Shown piece after piece: positions 60,864 to 64,000 of a DNA stretch of 64,000 bases. The position numbers were made by a program, and so were the translations under genes. Origin of the DNA: Streptomyces chromofuscus (GTDB lineage Bacteria; Actinomycetota; Actinomycetes; Streptomycetales; Streptomycetaceae); the NCBI RefSeq assembly GCF_015160875.1, contig NZ_CP063374.1, forward strand, positions 2,604,001 through 2,668,000, written 5' to 3'. Within the stretch, counting starts at the first letter, position 1, and each line of letters begins with the position of its first letter. The notes beneath the pieces are model-generated. The model had not been told where the DNA came from, did no database searches, and was given only the letters and a program-made list of their open reading frames with translations.

Positions 60864-61520
60864 TCAGCTCACCCGGTCCCGCGCTCCGGGCAGGGCGCTC
60901 GTGTCCAGGTGGAACCATTCGGCCGTGGGGCCCGGCAGACCCGGCGACGCGTACGTGCCCGGCCCGCCCTCCCCGGCGGCACCGGCCACGGCACCACCCG
61001 CGTCCGTGCGGCCCGACACGTCCGCCGTCCTTCCAGCTACGTCCGCCACGGTGCCACCCGCGGCCGGCGCCTTCGTCCCCGCCGTCGGATCCGGCATCAG
61101 CAGTTCCACCCGCAGTCCGGCCCCCGGCTGCTGCGCCACGAACTCGTCGATCCGGGTGCGGCAGGCGTGGTCGAGGTGGGTGACCCCGAGCAGGTCGAGC
61201 CGGATGCGCGGCTTCCCCGCGGCGGCGGCCCGCTCCAGCGCCTCGATCAGGCGCGGCAGCCGAAGGAGCGTGGCGTTGCCCGCCATGACGACCCGTGCCG
61301 TGTCGTCGTCGACGTGCGGGCGTACGACCGCCTGGGACATGCGCAGCGCGGCGAGCACCACCCCGGCCACGAGTCCGACGAGGACGCCCTCCAGCAGCGC
61401 GGTGGCCGTGATGACGAGGGTGGTGAGCGCCATGACGGCGAACTCACTTCGCGTGCGCGTGCAGCTTCCGGTCCCCGTAGCCGCCGCCGGCGCGTCACGG
61501 ACCGTCCACGACATGTCCAC
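60864..61520 (-). pseudogene. Truncated SulP-family anion transporter (last helices and STAS)
   Basis: The 218-residue frame contains only the end of a SulP protein: one or two membrane helices (VMALTTLVITATALLEGVLV, GLVAGVVLAALRMSQ), then a STAS-like domain (IRLDLLGVTHLDHACRTRID) and an Ala/Gly/Thr-rich tail. Full SulP transporters have about 10-14 helices and 500-700 residues, so most of the membrane domain is gone. The N-terminal 25 residues are unrelated. It is best read as a deletion remnant; expression as a free STAS protein cannot be excluded. Confidence 0.7.
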
Positions 61521-61600
61521 CCCGCTCCCCTAGGGTCCCTGAGCGCACGACCCCGCCGCCGACCGGCGGCGGGTCGGTCACGGCACCTCTTGGAGTGAGA

Positions 61601-62761
61601 GTGGAACGTCGTAGCCTCCTGCGTGCGGCCGTCCTCGGCGGCTCAACGGCAGCCCTCGGTGGAAGCCTGTGGCGCGGCGCCGCGTACGCGGCCCCCGCCC
61701 AGCCGGGCGCGGGCCCCTACGGGGCACTCGGTTCCCCCGACGCCAACGGCATCAGACTCCCCAGCGGCTTCACCAGCCGGGTGATCGCCCGTTCCGGGCA
61801 GACGGTCCCCGGCACCTCGTACACCTGGCACAACGCCCCCGACGGCGGCGCCTGTTATGTCGACGGCACCGGCTGGATCTACGTCTCCAACTCGGAGATC
61901 AGCCCGGGCGGCGGCGCGAGCGCGGTGAAGTTCTCGTCGACCGGCGCGATCACCGGCGCGTACCGCATCCTCTCCAACACCCGCACCAACTGCGCGGGCG
62001 GCAAGACCCCGTGGAACACCTGGCTGTCCTGCGAGGAGGTATCCCTCGGCTACGTCTACGAGACCGACCCGTGGGGCGTGAAGGCGGCGGTCCGCCGTGA
62101 CGCGATGGGCCGTTTCAAGCACGAGGCGGCGGCCGCCGACCCCGTCCGCAGGGTGGTCTACCTGACCGAGGACGAGACCAACGGCCGCTTCTACCGCTTC
62201 GTCCCGAACACCTGGGGCGACCTGTCCTCCGGCACCCTCCAGGTCATGGTCGCCGGCAGCGCCACCTCCGGCTCCTTCACCTGGGCCAACGTGCCCGACC
62301 CGGACGGCTCCCCGACCACCACCCGCACCCAGGTCTCCGGCTCGAAGTCCTTCAACGGCGGCGAGGGCTGCTACTACGCGAACGACACGGTCTGGTTCAC
62401 CACCAAGGGCGACAACCGCGTCTGGCAGGTCAACCTCCTCAACAACACCTACGAGCTGGCGTACGACGACTCGCTCGTCACCTCCGGCACCGCACCCCTC
62501 ACCGGCGTCGACAACATCACCGGCTCCTCCTCCGGTGACCTGTTCGTCGCGGAGGACGGCGGCACCATGGAGATCTGCGTCATCACGCCGAGCGACGTGA
62601 TCGCCCCCTTCCTGCGCGTCGACGGCCAGTCCGGTTCGGAGATCACGGGACCGGCGCTCTCCCCCGACGGCCGGCGCCTGTACTTCTCCAGCCAGCGCGG
62701 TACGAGCGGCAGCTCCTCCGGCGGCATCACGTACGAGGTGACGGGTCCCTTCCGGGCGTAG
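61601..62761 (+). CDS. Tat-exported PhoX-family (DUF839) phosphatase-like protein
   Basis: A 386-residue protein with a twin-arginine signal (VERRSLLRAAVLGGSTAALG, cut after AYAAP). The mature part is a beta-propeller: GACYVDGTGWIYVSNSE, CEEVSLGYVYE, DETNGRFYRFVPN, GGEGCYYANDTVWFTTKGD and ALSPDGRRLYFSSQRG. It is shorter than the 600-700-residue PhoX enzymes but matches the DUF839 propeller, whose acidic residues bind Fe/Ca. GTG 61601 is chosen (GGAG at -6); GTG 61595 is possible. A secreted phosphatase or related hydrolase is likely. Confidence 0.82.
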   Translation: MERRSLLRAAVLGGSTAALGGSLWRGAAYAAPAQPGAGPYGALGSPDANGIRLPSGFTSRVIARSGQTVPGTSYTWHNAPDGGACYVDGTGWIYVSNSEISPGGGASAVKFSSTGAITGAYRILSNTRTNCAGGKTPWNTWLSCEEVSLGYVYETDPWGVKAAVRRDAMGRFKHEAAAADPVRRVVYLTEDETNGRFYRFVPNTWGDLSSGTLQVMVAGSATSGSFTWANVPDPDGSPTTTRTQVSGSKSFNGGEGCYYANDTVWFTTKGDNRVWQVNLLNNTYELAYDDSLVTSGTAPLTGVDNITGSSSGDLFVAEDGGTMEICVITPSDVIAPFLRVDGQSGSEITGPALSPDGRRLYFSSQRGTSGSSSGGITYEVTGPFRA

Positions 62762-62839
62762 CGACCGTGCCGGGGCAGGGACGTTCACCGGGGTTGTCCG
62801 CTTGACCCCCGCCGGTCGCGCCCCGGCTACGGTGGACGC

Positions 62840-63256
62840 ATGAGGCTCTCGGCGTTCGAGGCCAGGCGGCGTTTCCTCACCTCGCCCGTGGCCCGGCTGG
62901 CGACGGCCGGCGCCGACGGGGTGCCCCATGTCGTCCCGGTGACGTTCGTCGTCCTCGACGAGGTCCTGTACTTCGCCGTGGACGACAAGCCCAAGAGCAC
63001 CGGGGACCTGCGGCGGTTGCGCAACATCCGGGAGAACCCCGCGGTGGCGGTGCTGGTCGACCACTACGACGAGGACTGGACGGCGCTGTGGTGGGCCCGC
63101 GCCGACGGGCGGGGCGAGGTCCTGGAGGACGGTGAGGAACGCCGTCGCGCCGTCGCGTCGCTGTGCGACAGATACGACCAGTACCGGGGCAGCCCGCCCC
63201 GGGGCCCCGCGGTCGCCGTGCGGGTCGGCCGGTGGAGCGGCTGGGCCTTCGCGTAG
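62840..63256 (+). CDS. PPOX-class F420-dependent oxidoreductase
   Basis: A 138-residue split-barrel flavin-fold protein: FLTSPVARLATAGADGVPHV, then VPVTFVVLDEVLYFAVDDK and the basic KPKSTGDLRRLRNIRENPAV, then WWARADGRGEVLEDG. This is the PPOX-class family with an F420-binding lean in actinobacteria (TIGR03668-like). It would reduce an unknown substrate with F420H2. It is a short single gene. Confidence 0.85.
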   Translation: MRLSAFEARRRFLTSPVARLATAGADGVPHVVPVTFVVLDEVLYFAVDDKPKSTGDLRRLRNIRENPAVAVLVDHYDEDWTALWWARADGRGEVLEDGEERRRAVASLCDRYDQYRGSPPRGPAVAVRVGRWSGWAFA

Positions 63257-63280
63257 GCGGCGCTCACCCCGCGCCCCGGG

Positions 63281-63296
63281 GGTCCGGCGCCGGACC
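63281..63296. terminator. Perfect 16-bp palindrome after the PPOX gene
   Basis: GGTCCGGCGCCGGACC is a perfect palindrome 25 bp after the PPOX stop (63256), within a longer GC-rich symmetric stretch. It could act as a U-less terminator or a protein site. Assignment by position only. Confidence 0.35.
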
Positions 63297-63436
63297 GGCG
63301 GCCCCGGACGGGTGAACGGCGCCGCGCTCCGCCACGTCCCGGCATGCGCGGTCCGCCGGTGGTGCGCGTCCGGGTGGGACACTCTCCGCCGCACCACCTC
63401 ACGTCCGCGCCACCGACTTCGCCTCTGGGGGGCTCC

Positions 63437-64000
63437 ATGGCCACGACCATCCGCAGGGCGGTCATTCCCGCCGCCGGTCTCGGTTCCAGGCTTCTTCCAC
63501 TGACCAAGGCAACGCCCAAGGAGATGCTGCCCGTCGGCGACAAACCCGTCATCGAGCACACCGTCCGCGAGCTCGTGGCCTCCGGCATCACCGACATCAC
63601 GATCGTGGTCTCGGGCGGCAAGGGGCTCATCCAGGACCACTTCCGGCCCAACCCGGTACTCGTCGAGCAGTTGCGCGCCGCCGGCAAGGCGGCGTACGCG
63701 GACGCCGTGGAGGAGGTCGGCGAGCTCTCCCGGCTCGGCCACATCACCTATCTCGACCAGCACGGCCCGTACGGCAACGGCACGCCCGTCCTCAACGCCG
63801 CCCGCCACGCCGGTGACGAGCCAATGCTCGTGCTGTGGCCGGACGACGTGTTCGTCGCCGACGTGCCGCGCGCCCAGCAGCTGATCCGGGCCTACGAGGC
63901 CACGAGCTGCCCGGTCCTCGCGCTGATGCCGATGGAACCGGCCGACTCGCAGCGGTACGGCGTACCGGTCGTCAGGGAGGATCTCGGCGAGGGCCTGCTG
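63437..64000 (+). CDS. galU: UTP-glucose-1-phosphate uridylyltransferase (partial, C-terminus off the window)
   Basis: The first 188 residues of a GalU-type nucleotidyltransferase. The signature is AVIPAAGLGSRLLPLTKATP with KEMLPVGDKPVIEH; the later MLVLWPDDVFV and LALMPMEPADSQRYGVPVV fit the UDP-glucose site. It makes UDP-glucose from UTP and glucose-1-phosphate for polysaccharides and trehalose. ATG 63437 is the start. The gene runs off the right edge. Confidence 0.93.
   Translation, partial: MATTIRRAVIPAAGLGSRLLPLTKATPKEMLPVGDKPVIEHTVRELVASGITDITIVVSGGKGLIQDHFRPNPVLVEQLRAAGKAAYADAVEEVGELSRLGHITYLDQHGPYGNGTPVLNAARHAGDEPMLVLWPDDVFVADVPRAQQLIRAYEATSCPVLALMPMEPADSQRYGVPVVREDLGEGLL

Overview
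This 64 kb window is chromosomal DNA from a Streptomyces or a very close relative. GC is very high with strong third-position GC, many starts are GTG, and the marker genes are typical of the genus: an HrdA-type sigma factor beside dnaG, the MreB-like gene mbl, the malonyl-CoA synthetase gene matB, a class F sortase and nirBD. From memory, the order matB, carboxyltransferase, mbl ... two ABC exporters, hrdA, dnaG, FAD reductase, dgt, chelatase, nasA ... nirBD follows the S. coelicolor chromosome. No prophage or plasmid backbone is seen.

Left part (1-16 kb). A partial SMP-30 lactonase gene and its IclR regulator are followed by about 1.1 kb without a gene, most of it an 84-bp tandem repeat. Next come a PucR-type regulator with a 50-residue membrane peptide, then a plus-strand run of glycan/lipid genes: GT4 glycosyltransferase, methyltransferase, a 1429-residue AftD-like GT-C transferase, an HxxxD acyltransferase, a second methyltransferase, a DMT transporter, a Trm112-like peptide and an FkbM methyltransferase. 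Most of these overlap by ATGA. The run looks like a pathway for a methylated, acylated cell-surface glycan and is the best candidate here for an undescribed system.

Middle (15-28 kb). An ATP-grasp gene lies divergent to a MerR-PP2C fusion whose promoter has a MerR-type 19-bp spacer containing a dyad. matB overlaps a fused AccD/AccA-like carboxyltransferase gene. mbl is followed by a frameshifted, truncated sensor kinase. A partner-switching module (STAS, MEDS-HATPase kinase) faces a STAS-ANTAR fusion. Then comes a decayed accessory stretch: a permease remnant, a Phd/PIN toxin-antitoxin pair whose toxin appears to lack a catalytic Asp, a 163-bp MITE-like hairpin in a CTAG target, and three tRNA genes (CAU, and two identical Asn).

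Housekeeping block (28-42 kb). YtxH-like protein, FGGY kinase, two ABC half-exporters, hrdA, a 0.9-kb intergenic region with two further tandem-repeat families, dnaG, a ferredoxin-reductase-like flavoprotein, dgt, a sirohydrochlorin chelatase-type protein and a YdcF/SanA-type protein.

Nitrogen assimilation and surface functions (42-64 kb). nasA (42.8 kb) and an FAD reductase-nirB-nirD operon (52.5-56.7 kb) share an upstream motif at the same distance from their start codons. The chelatase-type protein could supply siroheme for NirB. Between them lie a GGCT-fold protein, a secreted M4 metalloprotease, two gene remnants, a sortase with a candidate substrate, a DHA2 exporter and a TauE permease. 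The right end holds a GntR - unknown protein - GMC oxidase operon, a truncated SulP gene, a Tat-exported PhoX-like protein, a PPOX-class F420 oxidoreductase and the start of a galU-type gene.
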